Shown here one piece after another: positions 1-7,301 of a stretch of DNA of 12,007 nucleotides. The notes under the pieces were generated by a model. The model ran no database searches, was not told the DNA's origin, and worked only from the letters and a program-made list of their open reading frames with translations. Origin of the DNA: DASSLY01 sp035689185 (lineage in GTDB: Bacteria; Actinomycetota; Actinomycetes; Actinomycetales; Dermatophilaceae); contig DASSLY010000106.1 of NCBI GenBank assembly GCA_035689185.1, positions 1 to 12,007 of the forward strand, given 5' to 3'. Numbering within the stretch: the first letter of the stretch is position 1; each line of letters opens with the position of its first letter. Made by a program: the position numbers and the translations under genes.

Positions 1-341
1 GTCGTCTTTGCACAATCCGGCGATGGCGGGGCCTGGCGGGGGGCCGTGAGTCGTCGTCTTTGCACAATCCGGCGATGGCGGGGCCTGGCGGGGGGCCGTG
101 AGCGGTCGTCTTTGCACAATCCGGCGATGGCGGGGCCTGGCGGGGGGCCGTGAGTCGTCGTCTTTGCACAATCCGGCGATGGCGGGGCCTGGCGGGGGGC
201 CGTGAGCGGTCGTCTTTGCACAATCCGGCGATGACGGGCCTGAGGTGGCTGCTGCGGCGGGCGTCTTCGCACAATCCGGCGATGGCGGGGCCTGGCGCGG
301 GGCCGTGAGCGGTCGTCTTTGCACAATCCGGCGATGACGGG
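1..341. repeat. Tandem array of about 6.5 copies of a 52-bp unit
   Basis: Units start at 1, 53, 105, 157, 209, 260 and 312. The first four are 52 bp long; the fifth is 51 bp and diverges in its second half; the sixth is 52 bp with a few substitutions; the seventh is only a partial copy. Every unit carries the core CTTTGCACAATCCGGCGATG or a close variant (CTTCGCAC in unit 6), followed in intact units by a G-rich segment ending GGGGGGCCGTGAG. Units 1 and 3 end in TC, units 2, 4 and 6 in CG, so 1-104 and 105-208 are identical 104-bp blocks. The period is not a multiple of three, so the array is not a protein repeat. I see no gene in 1-368. The array begins at the window edge and probably extends to the left. 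Function is unknown. Confidence 0.95.
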
Positions 342-368
342 TCAGCGGGGGCCGCTGGCGAGGGTCGG

Positions 369-2600
369 TCAGCCTGCCTCGGCGATGCCGTGGCGGGCGT
401 GCCAGCGGCGTAGCGGTGCGGGCGCCCACCAGTTCCAGCGACCGAGCAGGGTCATTGTGGCTGGCACGAGCAGGATGCGGACCAGGGTGGCGTCGACGAG
501 TACCGCGAAGGCCAGCGCGACGCCAGTCTCCTTGATGATCAACAGTTTTCCGGCGACGAACCCGGCGAAGACGATCACGATGAGGATGGCCGCGGAGGTG
601 ATGATCCGGCCGGAGCGTTGCAGTCCCAGCACCACCGACTCGTTGTCGCCGTGGCCCTGGTCGTGTAGCTCGACGATGCGGGAGAGCAGGAACACCTCGT
701 AGTCCATCGACAGCCCGAAGCCGAACGCGAACAGCAGCAACGGGATCGTCGACTCGATGGCGCCGACGGAGGTGAAGCCGAGCAGCCCTTCCAGGTGACC
801 CTGCTGGAACACCCAGACCACCACGCCCAGGCTGGCGCCCAGCGAGATGACGTTGAGCAGCAGCGCCTTGACCGGGATGACGATCGACCCGGTCATGAGG
901 TACAGCAGGACCAGGGTCGCGAGCGCGACCAGCGCCACGGCATACGGGGCTCGTTGTCGCGCGGAGGCGTTGAAGTCGGCCAGCCCGGCGGCCGCGCCGG
1001 TGACCCACGTGGGGAATGCGGGGCGGTCCTCGCGCAGCCGGGTCACCAGGTCCCGCGCCTGGTCGCCCAGCTCGCCGTTCGGCGTGCGGAACCCGACCGC
1101 GGCGTAACCGTCGTCCAACTGCCGCGGCGGCTCCACCGCCACCACGTCCGGGAGCGACCGCTTCGACGCGGCCCAGGTGCCCAGCTCGGTCGGCGTCGTC
1201 CGCGCGACCACGGTCACCTCGGGGTCGCTGAACGCCGGGTAGTCCCGGCCCAGCGTCTCGAAGAAGGTGCGCTGGTCAGCGCCCTGGGGGAGCAGCCCGG
1301 TGCCCGAGGACGTGGTCCGCAGGCCCAGCGCCGGCAGCGCGGCCGCCACCAGCAGCGCCGTCACGGCCACGACGACGAGGACCGGTCGGCGCTGGACCCG
1401 GTGGGCCAGCCAGCTGAACCACCCCTCGTCCGGCGATACCTCGGTGCCCTTGCGGACCAGCCGCCTGGCACCCATCGCGCACAGCGCCGGCACCAGGGTC
1501 AGCGCTACGAGCACCGCGACGGCCACGACGGAGGCTGCGGCCGCGCCGATCGCGCGGATCAGCGAGGACTCGAACACCATCAGGCCGCCCAGGCAGATGC
1601 CCACCGTGACCCCAGAGAACAGCACCGTCCGCCCGGCCGTGGCCACGGTGCGCCCCGCGGCGAGCACGACCTGGTCCGTCGTGATGTCGCGCGGGCGGGT
1701 CTGACGGGCTATCGCCCGCAGCTCCTCGCGGTAGCGGCTGACCACGAGCAGGCCGTAGTCGATGCACAGCCCCAGCCCCAGGACGGTCACGATGTTGACC
1801 ACCGTCGCGTCAAGGTCGATCAGGTGGGAGAAGCCGAGCAGGCTGGCCAGGCCACCGCCGATGGAGGCGACGGCCCCGACGATGGGCATCCCCGCGGCGA
1901 CCAGCCCGCCGAACACGAAGACCATGAGCAGCAGGCTGACCGGCAGCGCGACGCCCTCGCCGATGCGCAGGTCGACCTCGACCTGGGTGGTGATGTCGTC
2001 GACCAGCAGCGCTACTCCTCCGACGTGCACCGACGCGCCGGTGAGTGGCGCGAAGGCGGCGGCGGCGACCTCGCGGACGCGCTCCGCGGTGTCCACCTCC
2101 GGCGTGGACGGCGTGGGACTGCGGGTCACCACCACGACGAACTTGCCCGAGGCCGGCGACCCGCCGCCGAGCAACGGCGCGGCCGCCGGGCCGCGCACGC
2201 CGCCGGGCACGGAGAACGGGGTGGTCACCTGAGCCACGTCGGGGACGGATGCGAGCCGCCGGGCCAGCTCCGCTGTCACCGCGGCGACGCCGGGCTGCCC
2301 GACCGGGACGCCGCTCACCTGGACGATGGTCTGCCCGCCCTCCCCGTCCGCACTGCGCAGCAGGTCCCGGCCGGCCTGGGCCTCCGCGTCCACGCTCGGC
2401 TCGCCGGAGGACAGCCGCTCGAACAGAGACTCACCGGTCACCCCGCCCACCGCCGTGGCGAAGGCCAGGACGACGCCGACCGCCCAGGCGAGCACGACCC
2501 ACCGCCGGTGCCGGGCGACGAACCGGCCGAGGCGAACCAGCCGGCGCGGGGCAACGGCGCGGTGCCGCCCCCGCCTGGCCGGTCCGGGCCTGTCGGTCAC
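369..2600 (-). CDS. MMPL/RND family transporter
   Basis: This is an integral membrane transporter of the MMPL branch of the RND superfamily, which uses the proton gradient to export lipids, drugs or other hydrophobic molecules. It shows the duplicated RND layout: one N-terminal membrane helix, an extracytoplasmic domain, a helix bundle, then a second copy. Numbered from the ATG at 2621, the helix-4 motifs GLGLCIDYGLLVVSRYREE (about 282-300) and GFGLSMDYEVFLLSR (about 634-648) carry the Asp-Tyr pairs D288-Y289 and D640-Y641, which match the proton-relay positions known from MmpL3. The GTG at 2600 gives 743 residues and is preferred here because the ATG at 2621 would overlap the divergent rarA start codon; neither has a clear ribosome binding site. 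About 750 residues is normal for short MMPL proteins. No adjacent regulator is visible, and the substrate cannot be inferred. The stop at 369 lies about 30 bp from the tandem array. Confidence 0.93.
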   Translation of the reverse strand: MTDRPGPARRGRHRAVAPRRLVRLGRFVARHRRWVVLAWAVGVVLAFATAVGGVTGESLFERLSSGEPSVDAEAQAGRDLLRSADGEGGQTIVQVSGVPVGQPGVAAVTAELARRLASVPDVAQVTTPFSVPGGVRGPAAAPLLGGGSPASGKFVVVVTRSPTPSTPEVDTAERVREVAAAAFAPLTGASVHVGGVALLVDDITTQVEVDLRIGEGVALPVSLLLMVFVFGGLVAAGMPIVGAVASIGGGLASLLGFSHLIDLDATVVNIVTVLGLGLCIDYGLLVVSRYREELRAIARQTRPRDITTDQVVLAAGRTVATAGRTVLFSGVTVGICLGGLMVFESSLIRAIGAAAASVVAVAVLVALTLVPALCAMGARRLVRKGTEVSPDEGWFSWLAHRVQRRPVLVVVAVTALLVAAALPALGLRTTSSGTGLLPQGADQRTFFETLGRDYPAFSDPEVTVVARTTPTELGTWAASKRSLPDVVAVEPPRQLDDGYAAVGFRTPNGELGDQARDLVTRLREDRPAFPTWVTGAAAGLADFNASARQRAPYAVALVALATLVLLYLMTGSIVIPVKALLLNVISLGASLGVVVWVFQQGHLEGLLGFTSVGAIESTIPLLLFAFGFGLSMDYEVFLLSRIVELHDQGHGDNESVVLGLQRSGRIITSAAILIVIVFAGFVAGKLLIIKETGVALAFAVLVDATLVRILLVPATMTLLGRWNWWAPAPLRRWHARHGIAEAG

Positions 2601-2606
2601 GGGGGA

Positions 2607-2612
2607 TAGCCT
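2607..2612 (+). promoter_or_regulatory. Putative leaderless -10 element of rarA
   Basis: TAGCCT fits the actinobacterial TANNNT -10 form and lies 7 nt before the rarA ATG at 2620, the spacing expected if transcription starts at the A of the start codon. No convincing -35 hexamer is visible. The start has only a distant GGGGGA (2601-2606) as an alternative ribosome binding site, which supports a leaderless transcript. The site lies within the few bases separating rarA from the divergent transporter gene. Confidence 0.45.
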
Positions 2613-2619
2613 GCCAGCC

Positions 2620-4080
2620 ATGACGGTGGGCGCCGGCGACGACCTGTTCGCGGCCGCCACGACGCAGCGGTCGGTGACTGCGGGCCAGGCAGGAGCGGCC
2701 GAGCCGGGAGTGCTCCAACCGCTGGCCGCCCGGATGCGGCCTCGGTCGCTGGCGGAGATCCGTGGCCAGGGCGACGTGCTGCGCCCCGGCAGCCCGCTGC
2801 GCCGGCTGGTCGAAGGTTCGGCCGGACCGGCCGGGCCGGTGTCGGCGATCCTGTGGGGCCCGCCGGGCACGGGCAAGACCACCTTGGCCCACCTGGTCGC
2901 CACGGTCTCCGGCCGGCCGTTCGTCGAGCTGTCCGCCGTGACGGCCGGGGTGAAGGACGTCCGCGACGTGATGGCCGCCGCCGCCCGGGAACGCGACCTC
3001 TACCAGCGGCAGACGGTGCTGTTCCTCGACGAGATCCACCGGTTCACCAAGGCGCAGCAGGACGCGCTGCTGCCCGGGGTCGAGCAGCGGGTCGTCATCC
3101 TCGTGGCGGCCACCACCGAGAACCCGTCGTTCAGCGTGGTCGCACCGCTGCTGTCCCGGTCCATGCTGATCGCCTTGCAGCCGCTGGCCGACGACGAGCT
3201 CGGCGACCTGGTCGACGCCGCCCTGGCCGAGGACCGCGGCTTGGCCGGCGCCTTCCGGCTGCACCCGCAGGCGAGGGCGCACGTCATACGGCTGGCGGGT
3301 GGGGACGCGAGGCGCGCGCTGACCTTCCTGGAGGCCGCGGCGGGCGTCGCGGAGGACGCGGGACACGCCGCGCCGGACAGCTCGGCTGCCGCGGAGCCGC
3401 TGGAGATCACCCTCGCCCACGCCGAGCAGGCGGTCGCCCAGGCGGCGGTGCGCTACGACCGCGCCGGCGACCAGCACTACGACGTGGCCAGTGCCTTCAT
3501 CAAGTCCATGCGCGGCAGCGACGTCGACGCGTCGCTGCACTACCTGGCCCGGATGCTCGAGGCGGGGGAGGACCCGCGGTTCATCGCCCGGCGCATCGTG
3601 ATCAGCGCCAGCGAGGACGTCGGGCTGGCCGACCCGACCGCGCTGCAGACCGCGGTGGCCGCCTTGCACGCCGTCGCCCAGATCGGGATGCCGGAGGCCA
3701 GGATCATCCTGGCCCAGGCGGTGGTCCACAACGCTCTCGCGCCGAAGTCGAACGCGGCATACCTGGGCATCGACGCGGCGGTGGCCGACGTGCGGGCAGG
3801 CAAGGGCGGCCCGGTCCCGGTCCACCTGCGCGGCAGCGGGTATGCCGGGGCCGCTCGGCTGGGGCACGGGGCCGGCTACCGCTACAGCCACGACGACCCG
3901 GCGGGGGTGGTGGCGCAGCAGTACCTGCCGGACGACCTCGCCGGCGCCGACTACTACCGGCCGACGCAGCGGGGGCAGGAGGCGACCCTGCTGGTGCGGT
4001 GGGGGAGGCTGCGAGCGACCATACGGGGACGGCCGGCCCCAGCCGAATCAGGTCAGGACGAGAACGTCCCCGAGAGGTAA
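2620..4080 (+). CDS. rarA: Replication-associated recombination protein A (RarA/MgsA), AAA+ ATPase
   Basis: RarA is a clamp-loader-related AAA+ ATPase that acts in the cytoplasm at stalled or gapped replication forks. The 486-residue product has Walker A GPPGTGKT (80-87), Walker B LFLDE (134-138), a sensor-1 region TTENPS (165-170), a likely arginine finger near R180 and sensor 2 GDARRAL (228-234). The C-terminal half carries the family hallmarks AFIKSMRGSD (292-301), LEAGEDPRFIARR (313-325), SEDVGLADP (331-339) and APKSNAAY (374-381) of the tetramerisation region. The length is typical of the family. The N-terminal DDLF resembles the short clamp-binding or partner motifs of replication proteins, but this is inference. 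The ATG is chosen because family similarity starts soon after it and a -10-like TAGCCT lies 7 nt upstream. The gene is divergent from the MMPL gene, with at most 19 bp between them. Confidence 0.97.
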   Translation: MTVGAGDDLFAAATTQRSVTAGQAGAAEPGVLQPLAARMRPRSLAEIRGQGDVLRPGSPLRRLVEGSAGPAGPVSAILWGPPGTGKTTLAHLVATVSGRPFVELSAVTAGVKDVRDVMAAAARERDLYQRQTVLFLDEIHRFTKAQQDALLPGVEQRVVILVAATTENPSFSVVAPLLSRSMLIALQPLADDELGDLVDAALAEDRGLAGAFRLHPQARAHVIRLAGGDARRALTFLEAAAGVAEDAGHAAPDSSAAAEPLEITLAHAEQAVAQAAVRYDRAGDQHYDVASAFIKSMRGSDVDASLHYLARMLEAGEDPRFIARRIVISASEDVGLADPTALQTAVAALHAVAQIGMPEARIILAQAVVHNALAPKSNAAYLGIDAAVADVRAGKGGPVPVHLRGSGYAGAARLGHGAGYRYSHDDPAGVVAQQYLPDDLAGADYYRPTQRGQEATLLVRWGRLRATIRGRPAPAESGQDENVPER

Positions 4081-4084
4081 CGAT

Positions 4085-4321
4085 ATGGAGAATTTCGGCC
4101 CTGCCATTGTTCCGCTCGCGGTGCAGCGGGAAAGATGGCCTCGGTACGGCGCCGCTGTCGGCCGAAGATTGTGCAGTGATGCGGCGTCCACGCCGGATGG
4201 TTTCGGTTGGGGGCCGGGCCACCAGGGCCCGGCGGCCGATGACGACAACACGCGGCGTGTCAGGGCCGGTGGGGCGACGGAAAGGCGGAAGGCGATCTCT
4301 TCCTACGGCGGGGCGTCATGA
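4085..4321 (+). CDS. Possible small ORF (78 aa) bridging rarA and the permease C gene
   Basis: The ORF starts with an ATG 4 nt after the rarA stop, preceded by GAGAGG (4072-4077) at 7-nt spacing, and ends in TGA overlapping the next gene's ATG (ATGA, 4318-4321). That layout is what a translationally coupled leader cistron would look like. Against it, by my count only 57 of 78 codons end in G or C, clearly below the neighbouring genes. The predicted product (starting MENFGPAIVP) is low in hydrophobic segments, rich in Arg and Gly, and matches no family I recognise. It has no signal peptide, membrane helix or metal-binding motif. The same DNA contains two hairpins, so it may simply be an untranslated leader. 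I regard it as more likely noncoding than coding. Confidence 0.25.
   Translation: MENFGPAIVPLAVQRERWPRYGAAVGRRLCSDAASTPDGFGWGPGHQGPAADDDNTRRVRAGGATERRKAISSYGGAS
4103..4139 (+). other. Imperfect inverted repeat just after rarA
   Basis: GCCATTGTTCCGCT (4103-4116) and AGCGGGAAAGATGGC (4125-4139) are largely complementary, with two mismatches and one bulged base, around an 8-nt loop. It could be a weak RNA stem-loop in the leader or a terminator-like structure after rarA. No T-run follows. The folding energy was not calculated. Confidence 0.3.
4213..4233 (+). terminator. GC-rich hairpin upstream of the importer operon
   Basis: GCCGGGCC (4213-4220) pairs perfectly with GGCCCGGC (4226-4233) around the 5-nt loop ACCAG. 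There is no U-tract, as is common for actinobacterial terminators. It could end the rarA transcript or act as an attenuator in the leader of the transporter operon. An imperfect palindrome, ACACGCGGCGTGT, follows at 4248-4260 and could be an operator. Confidence 0.35.
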
Positions 4322-5376
4322 GCCTCGGGTCGAGCAACACCCCGGATGCAGCCCTGCTCAAGGACGAGATCAGCACCGCGCCGCAGGTGCAGACGCTGCC
4401 CCCGCACGGTGCCTCCGCAGATGTGAGCATCCCTGGCGCCAAGAAGCCCGAGTACGGCCTGTCACCGTCGAAGATCGCCTTCCGCCGACTGCGGGCCGAC
4501 CGGATGGCGCTGGCCTGCATGGTGGTCGTGGCCTTCTTCATCCTGGTCGCCATCTTCGCCCCGCTGCTGTCAGCCCTTGAGGGCCAGAACTTCACCGACT
4601 TCCATACCGATCTGACCGACGAGTTCGGGTTCCCCACCATCGGGACCAACAGCCAGCACTGGTTCGGCGTGGAACCACGGACCGGCCGGGACCTGTTCGC
4701 GATGTGGACCTACGGCGCCCGCCCCAGCCTGATCATCGCCTTCGTCGCCGCAACCTTCTCCACCGTCATCGGGGTGGCGATGGGCCTGGTCGCCGGGTTC
4801 CTGCGCGGTTGGGTGGACAGCGTCATCGGCTGGGTCATCGACTTCTTCCTCTGCCTGCCGTTCCTGCTGATCTGCATCGCCACCGTCCCGGTCGTGGTGA
4901 GCATCGCCGGCGGGGTAGAGGCGCTCTCCCCCGAGGACAACGCGCGGATCCGCTTCTTCGTCCTGCTGGCCGTGCTGGTCGCCTTCGGCTGGGCCGGCCT
5001 GGCCCGGCTGATCCGCGGCGAGGTGATCTCGCTGCGCGAGCGGGAGTTCATCGCGGCGGCCAAGGTCATCGGCGTGCCCACCTACCAGGTGCTGCTCAGG
5101 GAGCTGCTGCCTAACCTGGTCGCCCCGATCGTGGTCTCCCTGTCACTGGCCATCCCCAGCTACGTCGTGGCCGAAGCCGGGTTGTCCTTCCTCGGGGTCG
5201 GCCTGATAGACCCGATCCCGTCATGGGGGCAGATGATCTCCCGAGCCACCACGTACTACAAGGTGGACCCGCTCTACCTCTGGCTGCCCGTGGTCGGCGT
5301 CTCGGCGCTGACCCTTGCCTTGTCCTGGCTGGGTGACAGCATCCGGGACGCGTTCGACCCAAAGACTCGTCGCTAA
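4318..5376 (+). CDS. dppC: Peptide ABC transporter permease, DppC/OppC type
   Basis: This is one of the two membrane subunits of a peptide/nickel-class ABC importer. The 352-residue protein has a long cytoplasmic N-terminus (about 1-60), a first helix (about 63-84), the DppC-type segment HWFGVEPRTGRDLFA (114-128) and a C-terminal permease domain with further helices. The EAA coupling loop, REREFIAAAKVIGVPTYQVL (240-259), contacts the ATPases; the typical AEAGLSFLGVG follows at 285-295. The ATG at 4318 is the first of the operon and overlaps the stop of a doubtful small ORF; the Shine-Dalgarno is weak (GGCGGGG, 4307-4313). The binding-protein gene follows after 73 bp. That the C-type permease comes first, ahead of the binding protein, differs from the enteric A-B-C-D-F order. 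The substrate is not determined by the sequence. Confidence 0.93.
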   Translation: MSLGSSNTPDAALLKDEISTAPQVQTLPPHGASADVSIPGAKKPEYGLSPSKIAFRRLRADRMALACMVVVAFFILVAIFAPLLSALEGQNFTDFHTDLTDEFGFPTIGTNSQHWFGVEPRTGRDLFAMWTYGARPSLIIAFVAATFSTVIGVAMGLVAGFLRGWVDSVIGWVIDFFLCLPFLLICIATVPVVVSIAGGVEALSPEDNARIRFFVLLAVLVAFGWAGLARLIRGEVISLREREFIAAAKVIGVPTYQVLLRELLPNLVAPIVVSLSLAIPSYVVAEAGLSFLGVGLIDPIPSWGQMISRATTYYKVDPLYLWLPVVGVSALTLALSWLGDSIRDAFDPKTRR

Positions 5377-5434
5377 CGGCGGCGTGACCGAAGCCGTGGT
5401 GACTCGAACCAGAGCACCGCGATACCAGGTAACA

Positions 5435-5441
5435 AAAGGAG
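5435..5441 (+). promoter_or_regulatory. Strong Shine-Dalgarno of the binding-protein gene
   Basis: AAAGGAG lies 8 nt before the GTG at 5450 and decides that start over the out-of-frame ATG at 5443. It is the best ribosome binding site in the operon, fitting the need for excess binding protein over permease. Confidence 0.8.
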
Positions 5442-5449
5442 AATGACCA

Positions 5450-7192
5450 GTGACTCGATGGATTGGCACACCGGCGATTGCCGCAGTTGCCGCGTTGGGC
5501 CTAGCGGCATGCAGCGCTCCGTCAAACAACGCCGGCACCCCAACGGGTAATGCCTCGAGCACCACCGAGCAGGCCCAGGAGAAGGCCGCGGATCCCGCCG
5601 CCAAGGGTCCGGCCAAGGAGATCGCCGGCTCGCGCAAGGGCGGGACGATGACCGTGTACGCGACGACCGTCCCGTCCACGTTCGACCCGACCAACATCTA
5701 CTACGTGGACGGCAACCAGATCGCCAAGCTCACGTTCCGGACGCTTACCCAGTTCGACATCCGCGACGGCAAGCCGGTCCTGGTGCCCGACCTCGCCGCG
5801 GACCTCGGCACCGTCTCGTCCGACAAGCTGACCTGGACCTTCAAGCTGAAGACCGGGATCAAGTACATGGACGGCACCGCGGTCAAGGCCGAGGACTTCG
5901 CCTACGCGATCAAGCGCTCGTTCGCCCACGATGTGTTCGACGCCGGCCCGACCTACCAGTTGACCTACTTCAAGGACGCCGACACCTACAAGGGCCCGTA
6001 CAAGGGCGGCGACACCTACGCCGGGGTCGAGACCCCCGACGACAGCACCCTGGTGATCCACCTGAAGACGCCGTTCCCGGACCTGCCGTTCTACGGCACC
6101 TTCCCGATGTTCACGCCGATCCCCAAGGCCAAGGACACCAAGGACAACTACGACAAGGCCCCGATGACCACGGGCCCGTACATGTGGACCAGCTACAACC
6201 CGGGCGTGGAACTCAAGCTGGCGAAGAACCCCAACTGGGATCCGGCCACCGACCCGGTGCGCCACCAGTACGTCGACAACTGGGACTTCAAGTGGGGCGG
6301 CGACACGGTCAAGCTGCAGCAGCAGGTGCTGGCCAGCCAGGGCCCGGACGCCGCATCGATCAACTACGACGCCCTGGACGCGACCCTGGTCCCGGAGGCC
6401 ACCGGCGCCAAGAAGGACCAGTTCCTCAACGGCGACAGCCCCTGCACCTACGTCTTCCAGATGGACACCCGCAAGGTGCCCATGGAGGTGCGCAAGGCCA
6501 TCGCCGCCGCCTACCCGTATGACGAGTGGCGCAAGGTGGCCGGCCTGGCCACCCTCACCGGCCCGCCGGCCTCCACCATCCTGCCGCCGGCCGTCCCCGG
6601 CTACACCAAGTACGAGCTGCCGAACCTGACCGGTACCGGCAAGGGCGACCCGGCTGCGGCGAAGAAGATCCTCGAGGCAGCCGGCAAGGTCGGCTTCGAG
6701 ATCAGCTGGTATTACAGCAACGACAACCAGATCGCGACCAACGTCTCCCAGGTGCGGCAGAAGGCGTTCGAGGCGGCCGGCCTCAAGGTCAAGGCGATCG
6801 GCGTGGCCAGCACCCAGATCCGCAAGTTCATCAATGGCTACGAGAAGGTCAACACCAACCAGGGCCCGCGCGGGTGGTGCTCTGACTGGCCGAGCGGCTC
6901 GTCGTGGTTCCCGGTGCTCTTCAAGTCGCGCTCGGTCGACGACCTGAACAGCATCGGCGAGATCCAGGACCCGGCACTGGATGCCGAGATCGACGCCGTG
7001 TCGAACCTGCCGTTCGACCAGCAGGCCGCAGCCTGGGGCGCGCTGGACAAGAAGATCATGGAGAAGTACCTCCCGGCGCTGCCGCTGTACTACGACCGGA
7101 CCGCCCTGGTCTTCGGCAGCAAGGCGGGCGGCATCGTCAACGACCCGACCCAGGGCCTGCCGATCTTCACCCAGGTGTTCGTCAAGCAGTGA
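5450..7192 (+). CDS. Peptide ABC transporter substrate-binding lipoprotein (SBP family 5)
   Basis: This is the extracytoplasmic receptor that captures the substrate, probably a peptide, and delivers it to the permease pair. The 580-residue precursor starts with a short signal peptide and a lipobox LAAC with C21 as the lipidation site, then a low-complexity Ala/Ser/Thr/Gln linker (about 22-62). The body has the family-5 layout: the opening strand GGTMTVYATTVPSTFDP (64-80), LTWTFKLKTGIKYMDGTAV (127-145) and the C-terminal GWCSDWPSGSSWFPVLF (475-491), where the family usually has residues lining the ligand site. C332 and C477 might form a disulfide; this is inference. The GTG start is supported by AAAGGAG 8 nt upstream. 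A perfect hairpin follows 8 nt after the stop. Peptide, dipeptide or another family-5 ligand all remain possible, so no gene symbol is given. Confidence 0.94.
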   Translation: MTRWIGTPAIAAVAALGLAACSAPSNNAGTPTGNASSTTEQAQEKAADPAAKGPAKEIAGSRKGGTMTVYATTVPSTFDPTNIYYVDGNQIAKLTFRTLTQFDIRDGKPVLVPDLAADLGTVSSDKLTWTFKLKTGIKYMDGTAVKAEDFAYAIKRSFAHDVFDAGPTYQLTYFKDADTYKGPYKGGDTYAGVETPDDSTLVIHLKTPFPDLPFYGTFPMFTPIPKAKDTKDNYDKAPMTTGPYMWTSYNPGVELKLAKNPNWDPATDPVRHQYVDNWDFKWGGDTVKLQQQVLASQGPDAASINYDALDATLVPEATGAKKDQFLNGDSPCTYVFQMDTRKVPMEVRKAIAAAYPYDEWRKVAGLATLTGPPASTILPPAVPGYTKYELPNLTGTGKGDPAAAKKILEAAGKVGFEISWYYSNDNQIATNVSQVRQKAFEAAGLKVKAIGVASTQIRKFINGYEKVNTNQGPRGWCSDWPSGSSWFPVLFKSRSVDDLNSIGEIQDPALDAEIDAVSNLPFDQQAAAWGALDKKIMEKYLPALPLYYDRTALVFGSKAGGIVNDPTQGLPIFTQVFVKQ

Positions 7193-7200
7193 CCCGGTGA

Positions 7201-7239
7201 CCGCTCAGCCGGTCGGCCTCGGGCCGACCGGCTGAGCGG
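7201..7239 (+). terminator. Perfect 18-bp hairpin between binding-protein and permease B genes
   Basis: CCGCTCAGCCGGTCGGCC (7201-7218) and its exact reverse complement (7222-7239) flank the loop TCG. It begins 8 nt after the binding-protein stop. No U-tract follows, so in this organism it could be a terminator, a partial terminator, or a 3' stabilising structure that raises the level of the upstream mRNA over the permease mRNA. A -10-like element follows at 7256. Confidence 0.75.
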
Positions 7240-7255
7240 CGTCGCGGCGGGTGTG

Positions 7256-7261
7256 TAGGGT
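7256..7261 (+). promoter_or_regulatory. Putative internal -10 element before permease B
   Basis: TAGGGT fits TANNNT and lies between the 7201-7239 hairpin and the permease start at 7302; the same hexamer precedes the DUF948-like gene at 10595. If used, transcription would begin near 7268 with a leader of about 35 nt. No clear -35 element is seen, because that region overlaps the 3' arm of the hairpin. Confidence 0.35.
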
Positions 7262-7301
7262 CGGCTCAGGGCCATGGGCCCGGAAGGGTGGTCGAGCGCC
7301 G

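Noticed and set aside
1..341. CRISPR-like array (25-bp core at regular 52-bp spacing)
   Set aside because: The sequences between cores are repeats of each other rather than unique spacers, and no cas genes are in the window.
795..2609. 604-codon plus-strand open frame opposite the MMPL gene
   Set aside because: Composition is dominated by Gln, Asp, Arg, His and Gly with no domain; the opposite strand encodes a clear transporter.
2622..2903. Extension of the MMPL gene to an ATG at 2903, adding 94 residues
   Set aside because: The extra N-terminus has no MMPL similarity and runs antisense through the start and Walker A region of rarA.
2853..4580. Long plus-strand open frame overlapping rarA in another frame
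   Set aside because: The product is Arg/Gly/Pro repeats, while the other frame has complete RarA motifs.
7251..7301. Longer permease B starting at ATG 7251
   Set aside because: The 17 extra residues are not membrane-like and would cover the TAGGGT element; the ATG at 7302 gives the standard DppB N-terminus.
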